A DNA stretch of 35,077 nucleotides from Nocardiopsis endophytica (GTDB taxonomy: Bacteria; Actinomycetota; Actinomycetes; Streptosporangiales; Streptosporangiaceae), in NCBI RefSeq assembly GCF_027706725.1, contig NZ_JAQFWQ010000076.1, positions 1 to 35,077 on the forward strand, read 5' to 3'. Numbering within the stretch: the first letter of the stretch is position 1; each line of letters starts with the position of its first letter. A model generated the notes under the pieces. The model saw only the letters and a program-made list of their open reading frames with translations. It did no database searches and had not been told where the DNA came from. Positions 18,191 to 26,628 of the stretch are shown here, piece by piece. The position numbers were made by a program, and so were the translations under genes.

Positions 18191-19651
18191 TCAGAAGGGG
18201 TAGCGCTCGATGTCCGCCTGCATGGTGACCCACTGGGTCTCCGTGAACGCCTCCACGTTCGCCGCGGTCCCGCCGAACCTCGACCCCGTCCCCGAGGCCC
18301 CCACCCCGCCGAAGGGCGCGGTCGCCTCGTCGTCCACGGTCTGGTCGTTGACGTGCACCAGCCCCGCCGGGATCCGCTCGGCCAGCTCCATGCCGCGCAT
18401 CGGGTTGCCCGTCAGCACCCCCAGCGACAGCCCGTACTCCCCCTCCGACGCCAGCGCGACCGCCTCGTCCTCGGTGTCGAACGCGATGACCGGCGCCACC
18501 GGACCGAACACCTCCTCGGCGTAGGCGGGCACCTCCGGGTCCACCCGGTCGAGCACCGTCGGCCGGTAGAACAGCCCGTCGAAGGAGCCCCCGGCGCGCA
18601 GCCGCGCCCCCGCCTCCACGCTCCGGGTCACCAGGCCGTGTACCCGGTCCCGCTGGCCCTCGTCGATGAGCGGCCCGAGCGCGGCCGGGTCGCCGGCCGG
18701 GTCGCCCACTGCCAGCGCGTCGGCCTTGGCCGCCAGCCGCTCGGCGTACTCCTCGGCGATGGAGGAGTGCACGATGTGCCGACCGGTGGTCATGCAGATC
18801 TGCCCCTGGTGCAGGAACGCGCCCCACGCCCCGGCGGAGGCCGCCGCCTCGACGTCGGCGTCTCCCAGCACCACCAGCGGCGAGTTGCCGCCCAGCTCCA
18901 GGTGGACCCGCTTGAGGTGGCGCCCCGCGGCCTCGCCGACCCGGCGCCCGGCCGCGGTCGAGCCGGTGAAGGACACCACGCGCACCCGCGGCTCGGCCAC
19001 CAGCCGCTCACCCGCCCCGGCGCCGCCGGGCAGCACGTGCAGCACCCCTTCCGGGAGCCCCGCGCGGCGGAACACCTCGGCGACCACCGCCCCGCCGCAC
19101 ACGGCCGTGCGCGGGTCGGGCTTGAGCACCACGGCGTTGCCGAGCGCCAGGGCCGGGGCGACCGACCGCATGGCCAGGATGAGCGGGAAGTTGAAGGGCG
19201 AGATCACCCCGACCACGCCGGCGGGCACCCGGCGGGAGAAACTGAGCCGGGGCTTGGCCGTCCGCAGCACCTCCCCCGCGGGCTGGGAGGCCAGCGCCGC
19301 CGACTCATAGGCCTCGGTGACCGCCAGGTGCGCCTCGAATCCGGCCTTGCCCTGGGCCGATCCCGCCTCGCGGACCAGCCACCCGGCGACCTCGTCGGCG
19401 TGCTCCTCGAAGAGCGCACCGGCGCGCCGGAGGACGGCGGCGCGCTCCTCGAAGGACGAGGCGGCCCACCCGCGCTGCGCGCCGGCGGCGCGGGCCGCCG
19501 CCTCCGTGACGTCGTCGGCGTCGGCCATGCCGATGCGGGCCAGCTCCTCCCCGGTGGCCGGGGAGGTCACGGCGGCGTCGCCGCCGCGCGGCTTCGTCCA
19601 GTCTCCGGTGAACACACGGCCGCCGAAGACGGCCGGGTCGAGCAGGGACAT
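18191..19651 (-). CDS. Benzaldehyde dehydrogenase-like NAD(P)-dependent aldehyde dehydrogenase
   Basis: A 486-residue aldehyde dehydrogenase. SPFNFP (151-156) has the oxyanion Asn154, ELGGN (252-256) the general base Glu252, and GQIC (283-286) the nucleophile Cys286. Its overall pattern, including the HQGQICMTTGRHIV stretch, is that of benzaldehyde or vanillin dehydrogenases of the XylC type. AGGAG lies upstream of the ATG at 19651. It is last in the minus-strand operon, 106 bases after the benzoylformate decarboxylase-like gene, and would oxidise the aldehyde made by that enzyme to the aromatic acid. Substrate (benzaldehyde, 4-hydroxy- or 3,4-dihydroxybenzaldehyde) is inferred. Confidence 0.88.
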   Translation of the reverse strand: MSLLDPAVFGGRVFTGDWTKPRGGDAAVTSPATGEELARIGMADADDVTEAAARAAGAQRGWAASSFEERAAVLRRAGALFEEHADEVAGWLVREAGSAQGKAGFEAHLAVTEAYESAALASQPAGEVLRTAKPRLSFSRRVPAGVVGVISPFNFPLILAMRSVAPALALGNAVVLKPDPRTAVCGGAVVAEVFRRAGLPEGVLHVLPGGAGAGERLVAEPRVRVVSFTGSTAAGRRVGEAAGRHLKRVHLELGGNSPLVVLGDADVEAAASAGAWGAFLHQGQICMTTGRHIVHSSIAEEYAERLAAKADALAVGDPAGDPAALGPLIDEGQRDRVHGLVTRSVEAGARLRAGGSFDGLFYRPTVLDRVDPEVPAYAEEVFGPVAPVIAFDTEDEAVALASEGEYGLSLGVLTGNPMRGMELAERIPAGLVHVNDQTVDDEATAPFGGVGASGTGSRFGGTAANVEAFTETQWVTMQADIERYPF

Positions 19652-19757
19652 GCGGTGCTCCTGGAGGTCGGGGCCTCTGCGGGCCGGGTGGGGTGCGGTG
19701 GTCGGGCGGTGGGATCTGGCGGCGGGGTCGGAAGGCGGGGTCGGGCGGGCCGCCCGG

Positions 19758-21806
19758 TCAGGGGCGGAAGTCGGGGTCGGGGGCCACGGCGACGTCGAGG
19801 ACGACGGGTTCGGTGCGCTCGCGCAGTCCGGGCAGGATCTCGTCGAGCGCGGCCTCGACCTCGTCGGCGGTGGCGGCGGTGCGGGCGGGGCAGCCGAGGC
19901 CGCGGGCCAGCGCGGCGACCGACACCTGTGCGAAGTCGGGCCAGGGCGCCTTGCCGCCGTGGCGTTCGGCGAGGCGGTCCATGACGGCGTAGCGGCCGTT
20001 GGCCAGCACGATGAACAGGACTCCGGCCCCGTAGCGGGCCGCGCTCCACAGGGCCTGCACCTGGTAGAGGGAGGAGCCGTCGCCGACGACCGCCACGACC
20101 GGGCGGTCCGGGGCGGCCATGCGCACCCCCGTGGCGGCCGGGAGGGCGAATCCGAGTCCGCCCATGGCGGCGGAAAGGAACCCCATCGGCCGCCGGACGG
20201 GGACGATGCGGTGCAGGTCGGGGCGGCTGGAGGGGGTCTCTTCAACGAGGACGGTGTCCGGGTCCATCCGCGCGGCGAGCGCGGCCAGGACCTGGGCCGG
20301 GCGGAGGGGGACGGCCGCACCGCCGGTGCCGGGCGTGCCGGATGGGCCGGGCGCGACGGAGGGTGCGCGTTCACTAGTGGCGTCCGGTCCCTGTCCATCG
20401 CGGTCCGCGCGGGTGCCGCGGTCTGCGCCAGGGCGGCCCGGGCTCCCGGGGGCCTCATCGGGGCCGGTGGGTTCCTGGGGCGGCCGAAGGCCGCTCGGCG
20501 ATGCCCCGTCGCGCCCGCCGGGTTCTCCGGTTCCGATCGGTCCAGCGGGATCACCGTGGTCCGGGGTTAGGGGTCGTCCCGTCCCCGGCGGCCCGACCCG
20601 TGCCCCGTCGTTCGCCGGGCCGCCTGCGCCCGCCCGTTCGACGCGGCCATCGCCGCCGAACGCCGCGGCACCCGAGCGGAGACCGTCGGCGTGCGTGCCC
20701 TCCGTGTGCATGCCCTCAGCGTCTTTCGCGTCCGTCGGGTCCGTCGCACAGGCGGCCTCGAGGCGTGCGGCGCCCCCGGCTCCCCTCCCCGGGCGCGGCG
20801 GGACCCCGGCGGCCAGGAGCCTCAGTGCCGGTCCGATCGGCGCCACCACCGCCACCTCGGCAGGGGCGCGGTGCGCTTCCGCGGGGTCGTCCGTCAGCAG
20901 CGCCACGCGCGTCCCCTCCGGCACCAGCGGCCCCTCCGCGTAGGGGTACTGGCGGAACACCGGCGCGCCCACCGCGAGCACGGCGTCGCACCCGTCGAGC
21001 CGTCCACGCAGCCCGGCCCGGTCGGCGGGCAGCACCCCCGCGTACAGGGGGTGGTCCTGCGGGAACCCCGCACGCGCCCCGAAGCTCTCCTGGAACACCG
21101 GGGCCCCGATGCGTTCGGCCAGCGCCCGCAGCGCCTCCCACCCCTCCTCCGAGTCCGTCCCGGCGCCCGTGACCAGGGCGGGTGCCGACGCGTCGGCCAG
21201 CAGGGCGGCGAGCGGCTCCACGTCGGCCGCCTCGGCGGTGGCCGACCGCACCACGCGGGCGGGCGCCGCGTCGGGGTGGTCCGCCCCGCCCGCCGGTGCG
21301 GACCAGTCGCCCTGCGGGACGACCACGATGGCCGGCCCCCGCCCGTGCTCGGCTTCGAAACGCGCCCGCGCGATCGCCCCGGGGACCTCCTGCGGGACCG
21401 CCGGTTCACACGTCCAGACCGGGTACTCCCCCGCCAGCCCGCGCAGGTGCCCGGTCAGGAACGGCTCCAGGGCCAGGGGGCGGCGGTCCTGCTGGCCCAC
21501 GAGCACCACCAGCGGCGCGCGGTTGACGCGCGCCGTGGCCCGGGCGCCGACGGCGTTGCCCAGCCCGGCGGTGGTGTGCAGCTGCACGAGGGCGGCGCGT
21601 CCCCGCGCGATGGCCCATCCGGTGGCCATGCCGACCACCGATCCCTCGTGCAGGGCCAGGACGAAGCGCAGGTCGTCGGGGAGGTCGGCAAGGAAGGCGA
21701 CCTCGGTGGAGCCGGGGTTGGCGAAGACCGTGGTCAGACCGTGGGCGCGCAGCACGGCGACGGCGGCGTCCCGGACGGTCTCCCCGGCGGCTCCCGGTGC
21801 GCTCAC
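19758..21806 (-). CDS. mdlC: Benzoylformate decarboxylase-like ThDP enzyme with a low-complexity insert
   Basis: Decarboxylates an aromatic 2-oxo acid to the aldehyde. The ThDP fold is complete: FANPGSTEVAFL (28-39, Ser33), ALHEGS (51-56, cofactor-activating Glu54), QLHTTAG (75-81, His77), and GDGSS...N (575-603) for Mg-diphosphate. Ser33, Glu54 and His77 match Ser26, Glu47 and His70 of Pseudomonas MdlC, but the position of MdlC His281 is Tyr287 (VFRQYPY). At 682 residues it is about 150 longer than the usual 528; the extra part (about 345-500) is Gly/Pro/Asp-rich linker between the middle and C-terminal domains. GTG at 21806 overlaps the ATPase stop (GTGA), so translation is coupled. Chain specificity is inferred from context; acetolactate synthase-like function is less likely. 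Confidence 0.8.
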   Translation of the reverse strand: MSAPGAAGETVRDAAVAVLRAHGLTTVFANPGSTEVAFLADLPDDLRFVLALHEGSVVGMATGWAIARGRAALVQLHTTAGLGNAVGARATARVNRAPLVVLVGQQDRRPLALEPFLTGHLRGLAGEYPVWTCEPAVPQEVPGAIARARFEAEHGRGPAIVVVPQGDWSAPAGGADHPDAAPARVVRSATAEAADVEPLAALLADASAPALVTGAGTDSEEGWEALRALAERIGAPVFQESFGARAGFPQDHPLYAGVLPADRAGLRGRLDGCDAVLAVGAPVFRQYPYAEGPLVPEGTRVALLTDDPAEAHRAPAEVAVVAPIGPALRLLAAGVPPRPGRGAGGAARLEAACATDPTDAKDAEGMHTEGTHADGLRSGAAAFGGDGRVERAGAGGPANDGARVGPPGTGRPLTPDHGDPAGPIGTGEPGGRDGASPSGLRPPQEPTGPDEAPGSPGRPGADRGTRADRDGQGPDATSERAPSVAPGPSGTPGTGGAAVPLRPAQVLAALAARMDPDTVLVEETPSSRPDLHRIVPVRRPMGFLSAAMGGLGFALPAATGVRMAAPDRPVVAVVGDGSSLYQVQALWSAARYGAGVLFIVLANGRYAVMDRLAERHGGKAPWPDFAQVSVAALARGLGCPARTAATADEVEAALDEILPGLRERTEPVVLDVAVAPDPDFRP

Positions 21807-22726
21807 CGCCGGCCCCCGGTCGCGGTGGGCGCCCGGTCGGGCCCATCGGCTCCGCCCTCGCCGTCCGCGCCCTCCGCGTCACCCGCGCCGCCCCCGCCGT
21901 CCGCGCCGCTCCCTTCTGCCCCTCCGGTACCGGTCGCACCGGTGCCGGAGGGGCCTCCGCCTCCGTTCTTGGCGTTCTGGATCTCCCGGTACACGTGGGC
22001 CCGCAGTTCGGCGAAGCGCGGCGCCGAGCGGGTCGTGAGCTGGTCCCGCTCGTCCGGCAGGTCCACGCTCACGTCGTCCTGCACCACGGTCGGGGAGGCC
22101 GACAGCACGATCACCCTCTGCCCCAGGTACACGGCCTCGTCGATGTCGTGCGTGACGAACAGGACGGTCATGGAGAACCGCTGCCACAGCCCCCGGATCA
22201 GGTCCTCCAGGTCGGCGCGGGTCTGCGCGTCGACGGCGGCGAAGGGCTCGTCCATCAGCAGCACCCGCGGCTCGTAGGCGATGGCCCGGGCGATGGCCAC
22301 GCGCTGCTGCATCCCGCCGGACAGCTCCCACGGGTGCTGGGAACCGGCGTGGCCGAGGCCGACGGCCTCCAGCGCCCCGTCCACCAGCTCGCGGCGGCGG
22401 GGCTTGGGCAGCCGCTTCTCCTTGAGGGGCAGTTCGACGTTGCCGCGAACGGTCAGCCAGGGGAACAGGCTGCGCCCGTACTCCTGGAACACCACGGCCA
22501 TGTCCGGCGGCGGCCCGGTGACCGGGCGCCCGTCGAGCGCGACGCTGCCCGCCGTGGGGCGCATCAGCCCGGAGACGCATTTGAGCAGGGTCGTCTTTCC
22601 GCAGCCGGAGGGGCCGACCAGGCAGGCCAGTTCGCCCTCGCCGAGGCGGAAGGTCAGGTCGCGCACGGCCTCCACCTCGCGGCCCCGGCCGCTGTAGGTC
22701 TTGCGCAGCCCGTCGACGTCGAGCAT
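21803..22726 (-). CDS. NitT/TauT-type ABC transporter ATPase
   Basis: A 307-residue ATP-binding subunit. Walker A GPSGCGKTT (38-46), Q-loop Gln81, ABC signature LSGGMQQR (135-142), Walker B VLLMDEP (155-161) and the switch His193 (VTHD) are all present, as in the SsuB/TauB/NrtD group. Residues 254-307 are a Gly/Ala/Asp-rich disordered tail absent from most relatives. The ATG at 22726 has AGGAAGGA upstream. It powers the two permeases just upstream and is coupled to the decarboxylase gene by a 4-base overlap, tying uptake to catabolism. Confidence 0.94.
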   Translation of the reverse strand: MLDVDGLRKTYSGRGREVEAVRDLTFRLGEGELACLVGPSGCGKTTLLKCVSGLMRPTAGSVALDGRPVTGPPPDMAVVFQEYGRSLFPWLTVRGNVELPLKEKRLPKPRRRELVDGALEAVGLGHAGSQHPWELSGGMQQRVAIARAIAYEPRVLLMDEPFAAVDAQTRADLEDLIRGLWQRFSMTVLFVTHDIDEAVYLGQRVIVLSASPTVVQDDVSVDLPDERDQLTTRSAPRFAELRAHVYREIQNAKNGGGGPSGTGATGTGGAEGSGADGGGGAGDAEGADGEGGADGPDRAPTATGGRR

Positions 22727-22740
22727 GGGGGTCCTTCCTT

Positions 22741-23565
22741 TCAGTCCCCGCGGGAGGCGGCGCGCAGCCCGCGGTGCCAGGCCAGGGCGTGCCGCTCGGC
22801 ACGGGCGAAGACGGCCGAGAGCACCACCCCCAGCAGGCCCAGCAGCACGATGCCGCTCCACATCTCGGGGATGGCGAAGCTCCGCTGGAACTGGACCACG
22901 GCGTAGCCCAGCCCGCTGGAGCTGGCGAACATCTCGCTGATGACCATAAGGATGATCGCGATGGACAGGGCCTGGCGCAGGCCGGCCATGATCTGGGGGC
23001 TCGCTGAGCGCAGCACCAGCACACCGAGGCGGCGCCGGCCCCGGATGCCGTAGACCCGGCAGGTGTCGGCCAGGACGGGGTCGACGGCGCGCACCCCCTC
23101 CACCGTGTTGAGCAGCACCGGCCACACGCACCCGGACACGATGACGGCCGTGCGCATCGAGGCGTCCAGGCCGACCAGCAGCATCAGCAGCGGCACCAGC
23201 ACCGGCGGCGGCACGGCGCGCAGGAACTCCAGCACGGGTTCGGCGGCGGCGCGCAGCCGGGTCGACATCCCGAGCGGGACGCCCACCCCGATGCCGAGGA
23301 CGGCGGCCAGGGCGTAGCCGGTCAGCAGCAGGCCGACGCTGGGCAGCACGTCGGTGAGGAAGCGCTCGGAGACCCACACCTCGGTGAAGGTGGCGGCGAT
23401 GGTCCCGGGGTCGGTGAGGAAGAAGCTGCCGGAGGATACGGCCGCCCACCACCACAAGGCGATGAGCAGGGCCGGGAGCCCCAGCATCCGGGCGGCGGCC
23501 GCCGCGCCCCTGCGCGCGGTCGCGGACACGGTCGCGGTCGTGTTCGCGGTCTCGTTCGCGCTCAT
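22741..23565 (-). CDS. NitT/TauT-type ABC transporter permease 2
   Basis: A 274-residue membrane subunit of the SsuC/TauC group, with about six helices and the cytoplasmic coupling loop around LADTCRVYGIRGRRRLGVLV. The first 25 residues are Ala/Thr-rich and polar. Its ATG overlaps the stop of permease 1 by four bases (ATGA). It differs clearly from permease 1, so the channel is probably a heterodimer, unlike the homodimers of most taurine or sulfonate importers. Confidence 0.9.
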   Translation of the reverse strand: MSANETANTTATVSATARRGAAAAARMLGLPALLIALWWWAAVSSGSFFLTDPGTIAATFTEVWVSERFLTDVLPSVGLLLTGYALAAVLGIGVGVPLGMSTRLRAAAEPVLEFLRAVPPPVLVPLLMLLVGLDASMRTAVIVSGCVWPVLLNTVEGVRAVDPVLADTCRVYGIRGRRRLGVLVLRSASPQIMAGLRQALSIAIILMVISEMFASSSGLGYAVVQFQRSFAIPEMWSGIVLLGLLGVVLSAVFARAERHALAWHRGLRAASRGD

Positions 23566-24380
23566 ACGGCCGCCTCCCCTCGGACGGAGGTGTGCCAGCG
23601 CAGCACTCGGCGCTCCACGGCGCGGACCCCCGTGTTGACCGCGACGCCCAGCAGCCCGGTGGCCACGATCAGGGCGTACACGAGCGGGGCGGCGCCGCTG
23701 GACTGGGCGACGGAGATCTCCTGGCCCAGGCCGGGGGTGCCGATGGTGAGCTGGGCGGTGATGGTGAGGATGAGCGCCACCGCCGCCCCCAGCCGCACGC
23801 CGGTGAGCAGGTAGGGCAGGGCGGTGGGCCACACCAGGTGGCGCAGCCGGGCCCACCGGCCCAGCCCGTAGGCGCGGGCGGTCTGCTCGGCCACGGGGTC
23901 GATGTCGGCGACCCCGTAGAGGACCTGGATGTAGATCTGCCAGAAGGAGGCGTAGACGACCAGCAGCAGTGTGGAGCGCAGGTCGGTGCCGTACATCAGG
24001 ATCGCCAGCGGGATGAGCGCGACCGAGGGGATGGGGCGCAGGAACTCGACGGTGGAGGCGGTGGCGGCGCGCAGCGCGGGGACCGAGCCGATGGCGAACC
24101 CCAGGGCGACGGCGGCGGCGAAGGCGATGGCCAGGCCCAGCGCCCAGGCGGAGACGGTGGCGCCGACGGCGCTCCAGAAGGCGGCGGTCGCCGACCGCTC
24201 GGCGAGGGTGGCCAGCACCTCGGAGGCGGGCGGGAGGTAGTCCGCGGACACGGCGGGGGTGTGCGGGACCACCTCCCACAGCAGCAGGAAGACGGCGGCG
24301 CCCGCGGTCCCCAGGAGGGCGTCGCGCCCGGGGAGGGGGCGGCGCGGGGACGCGGCGGCGGTGGCGGGGGCGGCGGTCAT
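23562..24380 (-). CDS. NitT/TauT-type ABC transporter permease 1
   Basis: A 272-residue permease with about six helices starting near residue 24 and a coupling loop around EQTARAYGLGRWARLRHLVWP. ATG at 24380 overlaps the stop of the preceding binding-protein gene by four bases. Together with permease 2 it forms the translocation path for the aromatic substrate proposed for this operon. Confidence 0.9.
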   Translation of the reverse strand: MTAAPATAAASPRRPLPGRDALLGTAGAAVFLLLWEVVPHTPAVSADYLPPASEVLATLAERSATAAFWSAVGATVSAWALGLAIAFAAAVALGFAIGSVPALRAATASTVEFLRPIPSVALIPLAILMYGTDLRSTLLLVVYASFWQIYIQVLYGVADIDPVAEQTARAYGLGRWARLRHLVWPTALPYLLTGVRLGAAVALILTITAQLTIGTPGLGQEISVAQSSGAAPLVYALIVATGLLGVAVNTGVRAVERRVLRWHTSVRGEAAV

Positions 24381-25342
24381 GCGGTGTCCGCGAACAGGGC
24401 GTCGACGTCGGGGGCCTCGTCCACGAGGCCGTCCTCCTCCATGAGGTCGGCGATGGTCTGGACGGACTCGCGGTCGGTCTCGGGCGGGAACTGCGGCAGC
24501 CGGATCTCCTCGATGAGGGTCGGATCGATCTCGGTGTACTCGCCGACGATGCGCCGCACCTCCTCGGGGTTGGCAGCGGCGTAGGCCAGGGCCTCCTCCA
24601 TGGCGGAGGCGAAGTCGGCGGCCAGCTCCGGATCCTCGGCCAGGAGCCGCTCGGAGGTGAAGTAGACGGCGATGGTCAGCTTCGGGTGGGCGTCGACGAA
24701 GTTCGAGGCGATCTCGGTGGCGCCCCCCTCCAGGGCGGTGGTGAGGAAGGGCTCGACCACCCAGGCGGCGTCGATCTCCTCCTTCTCCAGGGCGGGCGGC
24801 ATGTCGGGGAGGGCCAGCTCCATGAATTCGACCTGGGACGGGTCGCCGCCGGCTTTCCGGACCGAGTTGCGCACGGTGGTGTCGCCGATGTTCTCCAGGT
24901 TGTTCACGGCGACGGTGGCGCCCTCCAGGTCCTCGGCGGATTCGATGGGACTGCCCTCGGGGACGACGACGGCGCCGAAGTCGGCGCCCTGCTCGCCGGT
25001 GGTGGCCACGCCGTTGGCGACGACCTTCATGGGCAGCCCGGCGTCGCGGGCCACCAGCAGGGAGGTGACGTTGCCGAAGGCGAAGTCGAAGTCGCCGCTG
25101 GCCACACCGGGCACGGCCTGGGCGCCGCCGCTGGTGTTGCGGATCTCGACCTCGATTCCGTGGTCGGCGAAGATCCCCTGGTCGACGGCGAGGTGCAGGG
25201 GGGCGATGTCGACGATGGGGATCGCTCCGACCGTGATCGAGCGGGGGCCGTCCCCGCCGCCGTCGTCGCCGTCGCCGCAGGCGCTCAGGGCCAGGATCAG
25301 CACGGCCGCGGACGCGGCGGCCGGAAGGAGTCTGTGACGCAT
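24377..25342 (-). CDS. NitT/TauT-type substrate-binding lipoprotein A
   Basis: A 321-residue binding lipoprotein with a short leader and lipobox LSAC (Cys22). The mature part has ITVGAIPIVDIAPLHLAVDQGIF, the start typical of NMT1/SsuA-like (THI5-like) proteins that bind sulfonates, nitrate, pyrimidines or aromatic acids. The ATG at 25342 (MRHR) is preceded by GGAGAG; an earlier in-frame ATG at 25405 overlaps the upstream stop but would hide the signal peptide. It is a near-duplicate of gene B directly upstream, down to the leader and ribosome site. Confidence 0.92.
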   Translation of the reverse strand: MRHRLLPAAASAAVLILALSACGDGDDGGGDGPRSITVGAIPIVDIAPLHLAVDQGIFADHGIEVEIRNTSGGAQAVPGVASGDFDFAFGNVTSLLVARDAGLPMKVVANGVATTGEQGADFGAVVVPEGSPIESAEDLEGATVAVNNLENIGDTTVRNSVRKAGGDPSQVEFMELALPDMPPALEKEEIDAAWVVEPFLTTALEGGATEIASNFVDAHPKLTIAVYFTSERLLAEDPELAADFASAMEEALAYAAANPEEVRRIVGEYTEIDPTLIEEIRLPQFPPETDRESVQTIADLMEEDGLVDEAPDVDALFADTA

Positions 25343-25401
25343 CGGCTCTCCATTCGCAAGGGGCGCCGCCGGGCGCGGGGACGCGGGGGCGGGGGCGGGG
25401 G

Positions 25402-26364
25402 TCATCCGGCGTCCGCGAAGAGCGCGTCGACGTCGGGGGCCTCGTCCACGAGGCCGTCCTCCTCCATGAGGTCGGCGATGGTCCGGATGGACTCGCGGTT
25501 CATCTCGGTCGGGAAGGAGGGCAGCCGGATGTCCTCGATGACGGCGGGGTCGATCTCGGTGTATTCGCCGAGGATGCGCCGCACCTCGTCGGGGTTGTCC
25601 TCGGCGTAGGCCAGGCCCTCCTCCATGGCGGCGGTGAAGTCGGCGGCCAGCTCCGGATCCTCGGCCAGGAGCCGTTCGGAGGTGAAGTAGGTCGCCATGG
25701 TCAGTTCGGGGTGGGCGTCGACGAAGTTCGAGGCGATCTCGGTGGCGCCGGCCTGGAGGGACGTGGTGAGGAAGGGTTCGGCCATCCAGGCGGCGTCGAC
25801 CTCCTCCTTCTCCAGCGCGGCCGGCATGTCGGGGAACGGGAGCTCGGTGAACCCGACCTCGGCGGGGTCGCCGCCGGCCTTGCGGACGGAGTTGCGCACG
25901 GTGGTGTCGCCGATGTTCTCCAGGTTGTTCACGGCGACGGTGGCGCCCTCCAGGTCCTCGGCGGATTCGATGGGGCTGCCCTCGGGCACCACGACGGCGC
26001 TCACGTCGTTGCCCTGCTCGCCGGTGGTGGTCGCACCGTTGGCGACGACCTTCACGGGCAGACCGGCGTCCCGCGCGACCAGCAGGGAGGTGACGTTGCC
26101 GAAGGCGAAGTCGAGGTCGCCGCCGGCCACGCCGGGCACGGCCTGGGCGCCGCCGCTCATGCTGCGGATCTCCACCTCGATGCCGCGGTCGGCGAAGAAG
26201 CCCTGGTCGACGGCGAGGTGCAGGGGCGCGAGGTCGACGATGGGGATCGCTCCGACCGCGATGGTGCGCGGTCCGCCCCCGTCGTCCCCGCCACCGCCGC
26301 AGGCGCTCGCGGCCAGAACGAGCGCGGCCGCGGACGCGGCGGCCGGGAGGGGTCTGTGACGCAT
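25402..26364 (-). CDS. NitT/TauT-type substrate-binding lipoprotein B
   Basis: A 320-residue binding lipoprotein, first gene of the operon, with leader MRHRPLPAAAS and lipobox ASAC (Cys22). It matches protein A at most positions along its length, including long identical stretches around FGNVTSLLVARDAGLP and the C-terminal DGLVDEAPDVDALFAD, with differences concentrated in the central lobe (for example VGFTELPFPDMPA against VEFMELALPDMPP). A recent tandem duplication is clear; the changed residues could alter ligand preference. The same GGAGAGCCG precedes the ATG. Confidence 0.92.
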   Translation of the reverse strand: MRHRPLPAAASAAALVLAASACGGGGDDGGGPRTIAVGAIPIVDLAPLHLAVDQGFFADRGIEVEIRSMSGGAQAVPGVAGGDLDFAFGNVTSLLVARDAGLPVKVVANGATTTGEQGNDVSAVVVPEGSPIESAEDLEGATVAVNNLENIGDTTVRNSVRKAGGDPAEVGFTELPFPDMPAALEKEEVDAAWMAEPFLTTSLQAGATEIASNFVDAHPELTMATYFTSERLLAEDPELAADFTAAMEEGLAYAEDNPDEVRRILGEYTEIDPAVIEDIRLPSFPTEMNRESIRTIADLMEEDGLVDEAPDVDALFADAG

Positions 26365-26442
26365 CGGCTCTCCATTCGCAGGGGGTGCGGCGGGCGCCGG
26401 GCGCCCGTCCGAGAGGGGGGTGTGTGCGTCTTGCGAACGGCC

Positions 26443-26457
26443 GTTCTGTTGGCGAAC
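26443..26457 (-). promoter_or_regulatory. IclR-type operator at the transporter operon promoter
   Basis: Minus strand reads GTTCGCCAACAGAAC, an inverted GTTC-N7-GAAC. It overlaps the -10 box of the promoter at 26483-26455. A further GAAC (26435-26438) gives a third half-site. The 15-mer matches the pcaI copy at 13 of 15 bases. Confidence 0.6.
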
Positions 26458-26483
26458 GTAATTGACGCCCCGGCCAGCGTCAA
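26455..26483 (-). promoter_or_regulatory. Promoter of the transporter-decarboxylase operon
   Basis: On the minus strand TTGACG (26483-26478), a 17-base spacer and TACGTT (26460-26455) closely match the vegetative consensus. It faces the first binding-protein gene (26364) and nearly equals the pcaI promoter. Confidence 0.7.
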
Positions 26484-26589
26484 GCCCACCGGGCGGTCTC
26501 ACCGACGGTGACCAGCCGATGGACCGGACGGGAGATCGGACCACCCGACCTCTCACCGCCGCCATCGGCCGCCCGCCCGCGCCCACCCT

Positions 26590-26604
26590 GTTCGGTATGA
26601 GAAC
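26590..26604 (+). promoter_or_regulatory. IclR-type operator before the regulator gene
   Basis: GTTCGGTATGAGAAC, the same GTTC-N7-GAAC design, lies 24 bases before the ATG at 26629. Its spacer contains TATGA, which may be part of the -10 box, suggesting autoregulation. It matches the pcaI copy at 12 of 15 bases. Confidence 0.55.
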
Positions 26605-26628
26605 ATTCGGGTGACCGAAAGGGAGCGC

